Shown here in pieces: positions 42,257-49,881 of a DNA stretch of 49,881 nt; position 1 is the stretch's first letter, and each line of letters begins with the position of its first letter. Source of the stretch: Actinomycetota bacterium. Lineage in GTDB: Bacteria > Actinomycetota > Acidimicrobiia > IMCC26256 > PALSA-610. Location: NCBI GenBank assembly GCA_003134555.1, contig PLBO01000130.1, forward strand, positions 1-49,881, in the 5' to 3' direction. The position numbers and the translations under genes were made by a program. The notes below the pieces were generated by a model that had not been told where the DNA came from, did not search any database, and worked only from the letters and a program-made list of their open reading frames with translations.

Positions 42257-43770
42257 CGTCTCTTCCGGTTCGGCCCTCGCGCGACGAGTTCCGCGCGCTC
42301 GCGCGCGACTACACCGTCGTGCCGGTCTGGCGCGAGGTTCTCGCCGATCTCGAGACACCGCTGTCGGCGTTCGTGAAGCTCGTAGGTGACCGCGAAGGCT
42401 TCCTGCTCGAGTCGGTAGAGCACGCGGAACGCTGGGGCCGCTTCTCGTTCCTCGGCCGCAACCCGGCGCGCACCTTCGTCGCTCGCGGCCGGAACATCGA
42501 ATGGCTCGGAGGCGCGCCGCCCGACGGCGTTCCCGACGACCGTGGCACGCTCGCCCTGCTCGACGCGTTGCTCGCCCGGTACCGCGCGCCGTCGCTGCCC
42601 GACCTGCCACCGTTTCACGGCGGCATCGTCGGTTGGATGGGTTACGACACGGTGCGAGAGATCGAGCACCTGGGTGCTCCGCCGCCCGACGACATGGGGT
42701 TTCCCGACGCGGTGTGTTCGCTCGCCGGAAGTGTCGCGGCGTTCGACCACTACCGCCAGCGGATGTACCTCATCGAGAACGTGTACCCGCCGCCCGACGC
42801 CGACGCGGCGGCTGTCGACGCGATGTACGACGGTGCGATCGCGCGACTCGACAACGCGGTCGCCGATCTCGGCCGGCCGTTGGCCTACACGCCGGCCCTC
42901 CCGCCCGACGGCGAGCTCGACGAGCTTCCAGAGCTGCGCCGCAACTTCGAGGGAGCCGCGTGGGTGGAGGCCGTGAACGCCGCCAAGGAGCACATCCTCG
43001 ACGGCGACATCTTTCAAGTCGTGCTCGCGCAGCGCTTCGACCTCGTCGAGCCGGTCGGCCCGCTCGACGTCTACCGGGTGCTGCGTCTCGTGAACCCGTC
43101 TCCGTACATGTACTACCTGCACCATCCCGAAGCGACCGTCGTCGGATCTTCACCCGAGGCGTTGGTGCAGTTGCGCAACGGCCGGGTCATCAGCCGACCG
43201 ATCGCGGGAACTCGTCGTCGCGGTCGGACCCCGGAGGACGATCGCCGGCTCGAGGCCGAGCTGGTCGAGCATCCGAAGGAACGGGCCGAGCACGTCATGC
43301 TCGTCGACTTGGCGCGCAACGACGTGGGTCGTGTGGTTCGCTACGGCACGGAAAAGATCGAGGAGTTGATGACGCTCGAGCGCTACTCGCACGTCATGCA
43401 CATGACGAGTCAGGTCGCGGGTGATCTCGCCGAGGGTCTGGGTCCGATCGACGTCTTGCGCGCGACCTTCCCCGCCGGAACGGTGAGCGGGGCGCCCAAG
43501 GTGCGGGCGATGCAGATCATCGACGAGCTCGAACCCACCAAGCGCGGTCCCTACGCCGGAGTCGTCGGCTACGTCGATTTCTCGGGCAACCTCGACACCG
43601 CGATCGCGATCCGCACGATGTTCTGGCGGGACGGCCGGGCCACGCTGCAGGCCGGGGCCGGGATCGTGGCCGATTCGGTGCCCGAGGACGAAGACCTGGA
43701 ATGCCGGAACAAGGCGCGGGCGTTGCTTACGGCAGCGGCAGCCGCGCAGCGACTTCTCGGAGGGTCATGA
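42253..43770 (+). CDS. trpE: Anthranilate synthase component I
   Basis: This 505-residue enzyme makes anthranilate from chorismate, with ammonia from a glutaminase partner not present here. It has the N-terminal FLLESVEHAERWGRFSFLGRNPA, a Trp-feedback-type region, and FHGGIVGWMGYD. The catalytic half shows GDIFQVVLAQRF, NPSPYMYYLHHP, SRPIAGTRRRGRTPEDD, LVDLARNDVGRV and GTVSGAPKVRAMQII. GTG 42253 overlaps hisI and the stop overlaps ygfZ. Coupling to hisI links histidine and tryptophan synthesis. Confidence 0.96.
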   Translation: MTSLPVRPSRDEFRALARDYTVVPVWREVLADLETPLSAFVKLVGDREGFLLESVEHAERWGRFSFLGRNPARTFVARGRNIEWLGGAPPDGVPDDRGTLALLDALLARYRAPSLPDLPPFHGGIVGWMGYDTVREIEHLGAPPPDDMGFPDAVCSLAGSVAAFDHYRQRMYLIENVYPPPDADAAAVDAMYDGAIARLDNAVADLGRPLAYTPALPPDGELDELPELRRNFEGAAWVEAVNAAKEHILDGDIFQVVLAQRFDLVEPVGPLDVYRVLRLVNPSPYMYYLHHPEATVVGSSPEALVQLRNGRVISRPIAGTRRRGRTPEDDRRLEAELVEHPKERAEHVMLVDLARNDVGRVVRYGTEKIEELMTLERYSHVMHMTSQVAGDLAEGLGPIDVLRATFPAGTVSGAPKVRAMQIIDELEPTKRGPYAGVVGYVDFSGNLDTAIAIRTMFWRDGRATLQAGAGIVADSVPEDEDLECRNKARALLTAAAAAQRLLGGS

Positions 43771-44585
43771 CCGATCCGTTCCAAGCTCCTATCGCACGAG
43801 ATCTCGTCGTCGTAGAGGGCCCCGACGCGACATCCTTCCTGCAGAGCCTTGTTTCGCAAGACCTGGATGCGCTCGCCGTCGGCGCCAGTGGGCATTCATT
43901 GTTCCTCCAGCCCCAAGGCAAGCTGCTCGTCGACTTCTACGCCGTGCACGTCGAACCCGATACGTGGTGGTGCGTGTGCGAAGGCGGATTCGGCGAAGCG
44001 CTCGCGAGCGGACTGAGCCGATTCAAGATCCGTGTCAAAGCGGAGGTGCGACAGGTCTCCGTCGCCGCGCTCGCGCTGCGCGGGGTGCAGCCGGAAGCCG
44101 CGCCCGATGTGCAGCTTGTCGCGGTCGACTGGACCGAGCGGCCCGCATTCGACGCCGTCGGGACCGAGACTGCGATCGCGGCGTTGAGCAACAATGTCGA
44201 TGCACCGCTGGTCGACGCCGACGCCTACGAGCGCGCGCGCATCGAAGCGGGTATTCCGCGGCAGGGTTTCGACACGGACGAGAAAACGATTCCGCAGGAG
44301 GTGGGTCTCGAGCTCGTCGCGGTTTCGTTCACGAAGGGCTGCTTCGTCGGCCAGGAGCTCGTGTGCCGGATCGACAGCCGCGGTCGCGTCAACCGGCACT
44401 TGCGTCGGCTGCGCGCATCGGCCGGCGGCGTCGCGCGGGGAATGAAGGTGGTGTTCGAAGGCCGCGAGGTCGGTGAGGTCACAAGCGCCGCGGGGTCGGT
44501 CGCGTTGGCGATGGTCCGACGCGAGGTCGAGCCGGGCGCACGGGTCGATGCCGGCGCGGTCGAGGCGGTCGTCGAAGCGCTCTGA
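43767..44585 (+). CDS. ygfZ: Folate-binding YgfZ-like protein (iron-sulfur/tRNA maintenance)
   Basis: The 272-residue protein resembles YgfZ, a tetrahydrofolate-binding protein of the GcvT fold that supports iron-sulfur enzymes. The signature KGCFVGQE is at about residues 191-198, and SFLQSLVSQDLDAL and SLFLQPQGKLLVDF are the typical N-terminal segments. ATG 43767 overlaps the trpE stop (ATGA). It is convergent with the histidine kinase gene, with 13 bases between stops. Its co-translation with trpE has no known metabolic reason. Confidence 0.93.
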   Translation: MTDPFQAPIARDLVVVEGPDATSFLQSLVSQDLDALAVGASGHSLFLQPQGKLLVDFYAVHVEPDTWWCVCEGGFGEALASGLSRFKIRVKAEVRQVSVAALALRGVQPEAAPDVQLVAVDWTERPAFDAVGTETAIAALSNNVDAPLVDADAYERARIEAGIPRQGFDTDEKTIPQEVGLELVAVSFTKGCFVGQELVCRIDSRGRVNRHLRRLRASAGGVARGMKVVFEGREVGEVTSAAGSVALAMVRREVEPGARVDAGAVEAVVEAL

Positions 44586-44598
44586 ATCCGTGGGCGCG

Positions 44599-46002
44599 TC
44601 ATCCCGTGACGGATGGCGCGTATGCCGGCAACGAGACGACGAAGCGGGTTCCGCCGCCGGGCGCGACTTCGACCCGTGCGCTTCCTCCCATCGCTGCCGC
44701 CAGCTCCCGGACGATCGCGAGACCGAGGCCGGTTCCGACCACTCTCCCGGGCGTCTCCCTCACGGTGTAGAGCCGCTCGAACACCCGGCGGACCTGATCG
44801 GCGGGGATGCCCGGACCGTCGTCGACGACGACGATCGCGACCTGGCCGTCGTCCTGGGGCGCGGCGTACACCTCTACCTGCGCGGTGGCGTACTTCAGGG
44901 CGTTCTCGATGAGGTTCGCCACGACCTGGGCGAGGCGTTCGGGATCGAGGTCGACCGCGAGGGGACCGCCGCTGACGACGTTCAATCCGATGCCGAGCTC
45001 GCGCGCTTGCGGCGCGAAGGCTTCGGCCGCGTCCCGCACGATCTCCGTCGCGTCGCAGGGCCGCGCCTTCAACGAGAATTGGTGACTGTCGAGACGCGAA
45101 AGGTCGAGCAGGTCTCGTACCAGTCGCTCGAGGCGTCGGCCCTCGGCGCCGATGATCGTCGCCGCCCGCTTGCGTTCGTTCGGGTCGGCGTCGTCGAGCG
45201 TGCCGTCGGCGAGTGCCTCCGCGTAACCGCGTATCGACGTGAGTGGCGTTCTGAGATCGTGGGAGATGGACAGCAGGAACGCATGCTCACTGCCGCGCGC
45301 CTGCTCGAGCTGCGACGCCATGGTGTTGAGCGCGTTGGCAAGGGCCGCGAGCTCGTCGTCGGTGACGGGAGACACGTCGGCGCGCGCGGAGAGGTCGCCG
45401 GTCGCGAGTTGTGCCGCGGTCCGTTCGATCGCGCGGATCGGGCGAGTGAGGCGTCTCGCGAGCCAGATCGACAGAAGCCCGACGCCGGCCAAAACGATCA
45501 CGCCGACGAGCAGCATCAGGGGAAGCGCGTCGTGGAGGACCGTGAGGTCGACGCGTTCGGTCGCGACGACGACGAGCGTGCTCTGGCGGACGCGCGTCGC
45601 GGTGGGGATCGCCAGGAAGACGGTGTCGTCGCGGCGCCCGCTCACCTCCTGGTTGGCGAGCAACGCCGAGGGCTGGATGTCGGCGGAGCTGAGCGTGGGC
45701 GGAAGCTGGTAGTTCGGAAGATCGAGCACGTCGCCGGCAGGCGTGACGAGCACCGCTTGCATGTTGGCCGCGCGCAGCCCGATGCGGAACCGCTGGGCCG
45801 GACGGGCGGTGAAGTCGTTCGACCGGATGAGCGCGGCGAGGTCGGCCGACCGCGAGCGCATGTCCTGGAGCGCGTGTTGTTGGAGGGAGCGGCGCACGAG
45901 CTCGTACGTCGCGAGGCCCGAGAGCAAGAGAACGACGAGCGCGACGCCCGTGAAGGCCGCGACCAGGCGGGTGCGGAGCGAGATACGGGCGTGTCGTCTC
46001 AC
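44599..46002 (-). CDS. Sensor histidine kinase
   Basis: The 467-residue membrane kinase has helix 1 at about 14-34 and an extracytoplasmic sensor of about 120 residues. Helix 2 is near 160-182 (LPLMLLVGVIVLAGVGLLSIW), with HAMP to about 235. The phosphoacceptor His248 is in SISHDLRTPL, and the ATPase domain has NLIENALKY at about 364, DDGPGIP and GTGLGLAIV. All catalytic boxes are intact. GTG 46002 overlaps the regulator stop. The signal sensed is unknown. Confidence 0.95.
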   Translation of the reverse strand: MRRHARISLRTRLVAAFTGVALVVLLLSGLATYELVRRSLQQHALQDMRSRSADLAALIRSNDFTARPAQRFRIGLRAANMQAVLVTPAGDVLDLPNYQLPPTLSSADIQPSALLANQEVSGRRDDTVFLAIPTATRVRQSTLVVVATERVDLTVLHDALPLMLLVGVIVLAGVGLLSIWLARRLTRPIRAIERTAAQLATGDLSARADVSPVTDDELAALANALNTMASQLEQARGSEHAFLLSISHDLRTPLTSIRGYAEALADGTLDDADPNERKRAATIIGAEGRRLERLVRDLLDLSRLDSHQFSLKARPCDATEIVRDAAEAFAPQARELGIGLNVVSGGPLAVDLDPERLAQVVANLIENALKYATAQVEVYAAPQDDGQVAIVVVDDGPGIPADQVRRVFERLYTVRETPGRVVGTGLGLAIVRELAAAMGGSARVEVAPGGGTRFVVSLPAYAPSVTG

Positions 46003-46670
46003 GAGTCGAGTCGGTAGCCGACGCCGCGCACCGTGTCGATACGGACCGCGGTGCCGACCTTCTTACGCACCTGCGCGATGTGGACGTCGACGGTGCGCGC
46101 GTCGCCGAACCAGTCGAAGCCCCATACGCCGTCGAGGATCTGCTGGCGCGAGAGCGCGAGCCCCGGGCGCTCGGCGAGGAACTTCAGGAGGTCGAATTCC
46201 TTTCCCGTGAACGCGACTGGTACCTCGCCGACGCGGACCTCGCGTCGCCCCGCATCGATCGTGACCCCGCCAACCTGCAGGACCTCGGAGGGCGTCGCCG
46301 CACCGTCGGCGCGCCGCAGCACGGCCTTGACGCGCGCCACCAGCTCGGGCGGTGAAAAGGGCTTCGTGACGTAGTCGTCGGCGCCGAGCTCGAGGCCGAG
46401 CACGCGGTCGATTTCGGTGTCACGCGCGGTCAGGAAGATGACGGGGATCGCGGAGGTCTGGCGCAGCCGGCGGCATACCTCGAGGCCGTCGATGTCGGGG
46501 AGGCCGACGTCGAGCACGACGAGCCGGGGGCGGTGCGTGCCGACCGCCGCCACGACCTCCTCGCCGGCGGAGGCCTTCACCACCCGGTACCCGTCGCGGC
46601 GAAGGTAGAGCTCGACCAGGTCGGCGATATTCGCCTCGTCGTCGACGACGAGAATCGTCCCTCGCTCCAT
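45999..46670 (-). CDS. OmpR/PhoB-family response regulator
   Basis: The 223-residue protein has a receiver domain with acidic pair at residues 10-11 (VVDDE), phosphoacceptor Asp54 (VVLDVGLPD) and Lys103 (VTKPFSP). The C-terminal winged helix shows FTGKEFDLLKFLAERPG, WGFDWFGDARTVDVHIAQVRKK and VRGVGYRLD. It is first in the pair with the kinase. The Shine-Dalgarno GGAGA precedes ATG 46670. The 120-base gap upstream of its start shows no clear box I can defend. Confidence 0.96.
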   Translation of the reverse strand: MERGTILVVDDEANIADLVELYLRRDGYRVVKASAGEEVVAAVGTHRPRLVVLDVGLPDIDGLEVCRRLRQTSAIPVIFLTARDTEIDRVLGLELGADDYVTKPFSPPELVARVKAVLRRADGAATPSEVLQVGGVTIDAGRREVRVGEVPVAFTGKEFDLLKFLAERPGLALSRQQILDGVWGFDWFGDARTVDVHIAQVRKKVGTAVRIDTVRGVGYRLDS

Positions 46671-46790
46671 GCGTTCTCCATCGTCTCATTCACCATCGGC
46701 GAAGAGTGTGAGGGGCGTGTAAGGCCCCCGTCAGGATTTCGATCGATCCACCCCGTTCCGAAGAATCTTCCGAAGAATCGCCGACCCGGA

Positions 46791-47969
46791 TCAGTCGAGG
46801 CGGTTGGCGCGGGCGACGCCGCCCAGCCAGGCCGCCGACGGCTTCGGAGTGCGCACGAACGTGTCGCGGGTCACCGAGACGAGTCCGAACCGGGGGCCGT
46901 AGCCGAGTGTCCACTCGAAGTTGTCGAGCAGGGACCAATAGAAATAGCCGCGCACGTCGAGCCCGTCGGCCAGGCACCGGCCCACACCCTCGAGGGCGTC
47001 CCGCACGTAGGCGATCCGGCGGGTGTCGTCGTCGTGACCGAGCCCGCTCTCGGTGACGTAGAGCGGCGTCTGCGCGGTCTCGGCCGCGAACCGCAACGCG
47101 ACCTCGAGGGACTGCGGCCAGTACTCGTAGCCCATCGACGTCACGACCTCGACGCCCTCCTCCGGCCCGAGCTGGCGGCCGCGCTCGTCGAGTCGCGTGC
47201 GCGAATACGCCTGGACACCCACGAAGTCGTCGCCACGCGCGGCCTCGAGGAACTGTCCCTCGTGGGAGTGCCGGGCCCGGGCGAGCATCTCCTCGGCTCC
47301 GGCGGGTGCCGACCAGTCGCCCATCGCCACGCAGATGCCGACCGGGAAATCTCCACGACCTCCCTTCAGCTCGTCGTACGCGCGGCGGTGAGCGCGCACG
47401 AAGTTGTCGTTCACCGTCTTGTACGCGTCGAGGTCGCGCCGCTTGCCGGGCGGGAAGGCGCCTCCCACGTAGCCCATCTGGGCGACGATGTTCGGTTCGT
47501 TGATCGTGCAGCCGATCGAGATGAGATCGCCGATGTGCGCGACGGTGCGTCCGCAATAGCGCGTGAAGCGGTCGACGACCTCGGGCGATTCCCATCCACC
47601 GAGCGCGGCGATCCAGCGCGGGTTCGAGAAGTGATGGAACGTCACCACCGGCTGGACGCCTTGCTCGTGACACTCCGCGAGGACCCGCCGGTAGTAGTCG
47701 AGGGCGGCAATCGAGAACTCGCCGTCCTCGGGCTCGATCCGCGACCACTCGATCGAGAACCGATAGGAGCCGAAGTCGTGGTCGCGCACGAGCGCGATGT
47801 CGTCGCGGTAGCGGTGATAGCTGTCGGTGCAATCACCCGACGGCTCGACGCAAGGGGTGTCGGGCCGGTGCTCGAACATCCACCAATCGTTGTTCCAATT
47901 GCCGCCTTCGATTTGATGCGCGGCGGCGGCGACGCCCCACACGAACCCTTCGGGGAAAGTCACGCTCAT
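46791..47969 (-). CDS. bglB: GH1 beta-glucosidase
   Basis: This 392-residue retaining glycosidase hydrolyses beta-linked glucose or galactose. The N-terminal signature FPEGFVWGVAAAAHQIEGG is followed by the acid/base Glu158 in TINEPN, a nucleophile Glu at about 307 in YVTESG, and YFYWSLLDNFEWTLGYGPRFGLV. The usual TENG is TESG here, a mild change. It is shorter than typical (about 450 residues), with some loops missing. TACGCT ends 7 bases before the ATG, and the gene is divergent from trpC. Confidence 0.94.
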   Translation of the reverse strand: MSVTFPEGFVWGVAAAAHQIEGGNWNNDWWMFEHRPDTPCVEPSGDCTDSYHRYRDDIALVRDHDFGSYRFSIEWSRIEPEDGEFSIAALDYYRRVLAECHEQGVQPVVTFHHFSNPRWIAALGGWESPEVVDRFTRYCGRTVAHIGDLISIGCTINEPNIVAQMGYVGGAFPPGKRRDLDAYKTVNDNFVRAHRRAYDELKGGRGDFPVGICVAMGDWSAPAGAEEMLARARHSHEGQFLEAARGDDFVGVQAYSRTRLDERGRQLGPEEGVEVVTSMGYEYWPQSLEVALRFAAETAQTPLYVTESGLGHDDDTRRIAYVRDALEGVGRCLADGLDVRGYFYWSLLDNFEWTLGYGPRFGLVSVTRDTFVRTPKPSAAWLGGVARANRLD

Positions 47970-47976
47970 GGGCCGG

Positions 47977-47986
47977 AGCGTAGACT
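47977..47986. promoter_or_regulatory. Overlapping divergent -10 boxes, bglB and trpC
   Basis: Minus-strand TACGCT (47982-47977) lies 7 bases from ATG 47969. Plus-strand TAGACT (47981-47986) lies 9 bases from TTG 47996. The boxes share two bases, so the two genes should compete for polymerase. Confidence 0.55.
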
Positions 47987-47995
47987 GCGGGCCGC

Positions 47996-48805
47996 TTGAC
48001 CATCCTCGATGACATCCTCGCGACCAAGCGCGACGAGGTCACGGTGCTGCGTTACCCGCAAACGCGAGACCTGCTCCGGAAGACCGCGCTCGACGCTCCG
48101 CCGACCCGCGAATTCGCCGCGGCGCTCCGGCGACCCGACGGCCGGGTCGCGGTGATCGGCGAGTTGAAGCGCCGGTCACCGTCGAAAGGCGACCTCGCGC
48201 CCGACCTCGATGCCGGTCCGGCCGCGAAGGCCTACGAAGCCGGTGGCGCGGTAGCCCTTTCGGTCCTGACCGATCAGCCCTATTTCGGCGGAACGGTCGC
48301 CGATCTGCAGGCCGCACGCGATGCCACGACCCTGCCGTGCTTGCGCAAGGACTTCATCATCGACGAGGTCCAGGTCTACGAGGCGCGGGCGATCGGCGCC
48401 GACGCCATCTTGTTGATCGTCGCCGCGATCCACGACGATTCCCTCCTCGCCGAACTGCACGCCCTCGCGATCGCCCTTGGTCTGGGTGTGCTCGTCGAGG
48501 CGCACGACGCCGGCGAGGTCGAACGCGCGCTCCATGCCGGCGCGGCCGTCGTCGGCGTCAACAGCCGTGATCTCTCGACGTTCGTCGAAGACCTCGGCGT
48601 TGCGACCGGGCTCTCGACCACGATCCCGCCCGAAGTGATCGCGGTTGCCGAGTCGGCCATCCGCTCGGCCGACGACGCCCGACTCGCGGCGGCCGCGGGG
48701 TTCGACGCGATTCTCGTCGGCGAGGCGCTCGCGCGCGCCGACGACCCGACTGCGCTCGTGCGCGAGCTCGCGGCGGTGCCGGTCACCCGGAGAAGCCGCG
48801 CATGA
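47996..48805 (+). CDS. trpC: Indole-3-glycerol phosphate synthase
   Basis: This 269-residue TIM barrel closes the indole ring in tryptophan synthesis. It shows ILDDILATKRDEV, VIGELKRRSPSKGDL with catalytic Lys/Glu, ALSVLTDQPYFGG, LRKDFIIDEVQVYEARAIGAD, GVNSRDL and AESAIRSADDARL. The start is TTG at 47996; the next start-like codon would cut the conserved N-terminal helix. It is monofunctional, with trpF as a separate gene 22 bases downstream. Confidence 0.95.
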   Translation: MTILDDILATKRDEVTVLRYPQTRDLLRKTALDAPPTREFAAALRRPDGRVAVIGELKRRSPSKGDLAPDLDAGPAAKAYEAGGAVALSVLTDQPYFGGTVADLQAARDATTLPCLRKDFIIDEVQVYEARAIGADAILLIVAAIHDDSLLAELHALAIALGLGVLVEAHDAGEVERALHAGAAVVGVNSRDLSTFVEDLGVATGLSTTIPPEVIAVAESAIRSADDARLAAAAGFDAILVGEALARADDPTALVRELAAVPVTRRSRA

Positions 48806-48827
48806 CCTCGAATGCACGCTCGCTGTG

Positions 48828-49514
48828 ATGTTCGTGAAGATCTGCGGAATCGCCAACGAGGACGACGCGCTGCTCGCGACCGCGCTCGACGCCGACGCGC
48901 TCGGGTTCGTGTTCGCGCCGAGCCCGCGTCAGGTCCATCCCGAGACCGTGCGCGACATCGTGCGGCGACTCCCGCGCGAGGTGCACACGATCGGAGTGTT
49001 TCGCGACGAACGGCCGGAGCGGATCGTCGAGATCGTCGGTCGTGCCGGCTTGCGGGGCGTGCAGCTGCACGGTCACGAGCCCGCGTCGGAGGTGAAGTGG
49101 ATACGCGAGCGCGTGCAGTTCGTGATCCAGGCGTTCGCAGCTGGTGATCCGGCGCTCGCCACCGCGGGCGCGAGCGCAGCCGACATCGTCCTCATCGATT
49201 CGCCCGATCCCGGGTCGGGCAGGGTGTTCGATTGGCGGCTCGCCGAAGGCGCGCCGCGCGGGAAGCGCATCCTGCTGGCCGGCGGCCTGACCCCGGACAA
49301 CGTCGGCGAAGCGATCCGTCTCGTGCGGCCGTGGGGAGTCGACGTTTCGAGTGGTGTCGAGCGAGAGCCGGGACGCAAGGATCCGGGCAAGTTGCGGCGG
49401 TTCGTCGTCGCGGCGCGTGAGGCCGCGGCCGACATCGCAGACCGCCCCGTCGATCTCACCGTCGACGAGGTCGGCGGCGTCACCCGGCCCTGGGACTGGC
49501 AGATCGACGCTTAA
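48828..49514 (+). CDS. trpF: Phosphoribosylanthranilate isomerase with C-terminal extension
   Basis: This 228-residue TIM barrel performs the Amadori step before TrpC. It has FVKICGIANEDDALLA with catalytic Cys, GFVFAPSPRQV, TIGVFRDE, GVQLHGHE, VLIDSPDPGSGRVFDW with the catalytic Asp, LAGGLTPDNV and GVDVSSGVE. It ends with about 25 extra residues (DLTVDEVGGVTRPWDWQIDA) beyond the usual KD helix. ATG 48828 is chosen; a GTG directly before it is in frame. A separate trpF is notable in an actinobacterium. Confidence 0.94.
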   Translation: MFVKICGIANEDDALLATALDADALGFVFAPSPRQVHPETVRDIVRRLPREVHTIGVFRDERPERIVEIVGRAGLRGVQLHGHEPASEVKWIRERVQFVIQAFAAGDPALATAGASAADIVLIDSPDPGSGRVFDWRLAEGAPRGKRILLAGGLTPDNVGEAIRLVRPWGVDVSSGVEREPGRKDPGKLRRFVVAAREAAADIADRPVDLTVDEVGGVTRPWDWQIDA

Positions 49515-49542
49515 GCCCGCGCCCTGATCGGCGTCGGCCCCG

Positions 49543-49548
49543 TACACT
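49543..49548 (+). promoter_or_regulatory. Candidate -10 box of trpB
   Basis: TACACT lies 7 bases before the trpB ATG, which has no Shine-Dalgarno sequence. This suggests an own leaderless start in addition to readthrough from trpF, which ends 41 bases upstream. Confidence 0.45.
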
Positions 49549-49555
49549 CCGCCGG

Positions 49556-49881
49556 ATGCCTGCTCCGCAGCGCGGCGCGCGCGTGCACCTCGAGCCGCCG
49601 GGACCCGAGCCGATCGGGCTCGGTCGCTTCGGCGAGTTCGGCGGTCGCTACGCACCCGAGACCCTCGTCCCCGCGCTCGCGCAACTCGAACGCGAATTCC
49701 GGGCGGCGTGGTTCGACGACGACTTCCGCGACGAGTACGCGTCGTTGCTGGCGAGCTACGCGGGACGACCGACCCCGGTCACCGAGTGTCATCGCCTCTC
49801 GGAACGGTTGGGCATACGGCTGTTGTTGAAGCGCGAAGACCTGACCCACACGGGCTCGCACAAGATCAACAACGTGCTCGG
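49556..49881 (+). CDS. trpB: Tryptophan synthase beta chain, 3' end cut
   Basis: The first 108 residues of TrpB, which joins indole and serine in a PLP reaction, are present. Landmarks are GRFGEFGGRYAPETLVPALAQLE, YAGRPTPVTECHRLSERLG and LLLKREDLTHTGSHKINN, whose Lys binds PLP. The frame runs off the window. A short N-terminal extension (MPAPQRGARVHLEPPGPEPI) precedes the conserved start. Presumably trpA follows outside the window. Confidence 0.95.
   Translation, partial: MPAPQRGARVHLEPPGPEPIGLGRFGEFGGRYAPETLVPALAQLEREFRAAWFDDDFRDEYASLLASYAGRPTPVTECHRLSERLGIRLLLKREDLTHTGSHKINNVL

Noticed and set aside
1-49881. CRISPR array, prophage, insertion sequence, rRNA or toxin-antitoxin pair
   Set aside because: No regularly spaced repeats, integrase, transposase, rRNA motif or recognisable toxin-antitoxin pair was found on either strand.

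Overview
The window is about 50 kb of uniformly GC-rich bacterial DNA, coding on both strands. Mycothiol synthase (mshD), a homodimeric-type pyruvate dehydrogenase E1, a PaaX-type regulator, a DUF2510 membrane protein and many leaderless-looking starts point to an actinobacterium. Acidimicrobiia or a relative is my best guess, but no rRNA is present to confirm it. I see no phage, insertion sequence, transposase or CRISPR array. Both ends cut genes: a secreted phosphoesterase on the left (3' end missing) and trpB on the right (3' end missing).

Layout. 1-6.4 kb: minus-strand secreted proteins (FN3-tailed phosphoesterase, Ig-like repeat protein, small helical exported protein) and an O-methyltransferase followed by an unusual in-frame open tail. 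6.5-10.5 kb: an SDR oxidoreductase, tRNA-Val(GAC), aceE and a small acidic protein. 10.5-14.3 kb: a coupled nitroreductase/desaturase pair divergent from a PaaX regulator, an M20 amidohydrolase and tRNA-Val(CAC). 14.3-20 kb: a divergent ketol-acid reductoisomerase paralogue between tRNA-Val(CAC) and a tRNA-Met-like fragment, then an MBL hydrolase, a putative secreted HExxH peptidase, a Tat lipoprotein amidohydrolase and two membrane proteins. 20-27.5 kb: GH36 alpha-galactosidase, PPK2 kinase, a SnoaL-like protein, an unknown protein, a YyaL-like protein coupled to an acyl-CoA synthetase, and a 50-bp tandem repeat. 27.5-33.5 kb: a minus-strand run mshD-rlmN-membrane protein-M2-like peptidase-secernin, with nth divergent.

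33.6-38.7 kb is a tightly coupled operon hisD-hisC-hisB-hisH-hisA-hisF. After a small gene and a coupled hydrolase/oligopeptidase B pair comes hisI-trpE-ygfZ, also coupled, so histidine and tryptophan genes share a transcript. A two-component system and a GH1 beta-glucosidase precede trpC-trpF-trpB. hisG, hisE, trpG, trpD and trpA are not in the window. A separate trpF suggests that hisA need not act as the bifunctional PriA enzyme.

Two architectural habits stand out. Genes within operons are joined by 4-base ATGA or GTGA overlaps. Genes that begin transcripts usually have a TANNNT box 6-9 bases before the start codon and no Shine-Dalgarno sequence, which suggests leaderless mRNAs. I used both signals to choose several start codons. 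The most unusual items are the reductoisomerase paralogue lacking catalytic residues, the 92-codon open tail behind the O-methyltransferase, the tandem repeat carrying a possible start codon, the two tRNA 3' fragments and the hairpin before hisD.
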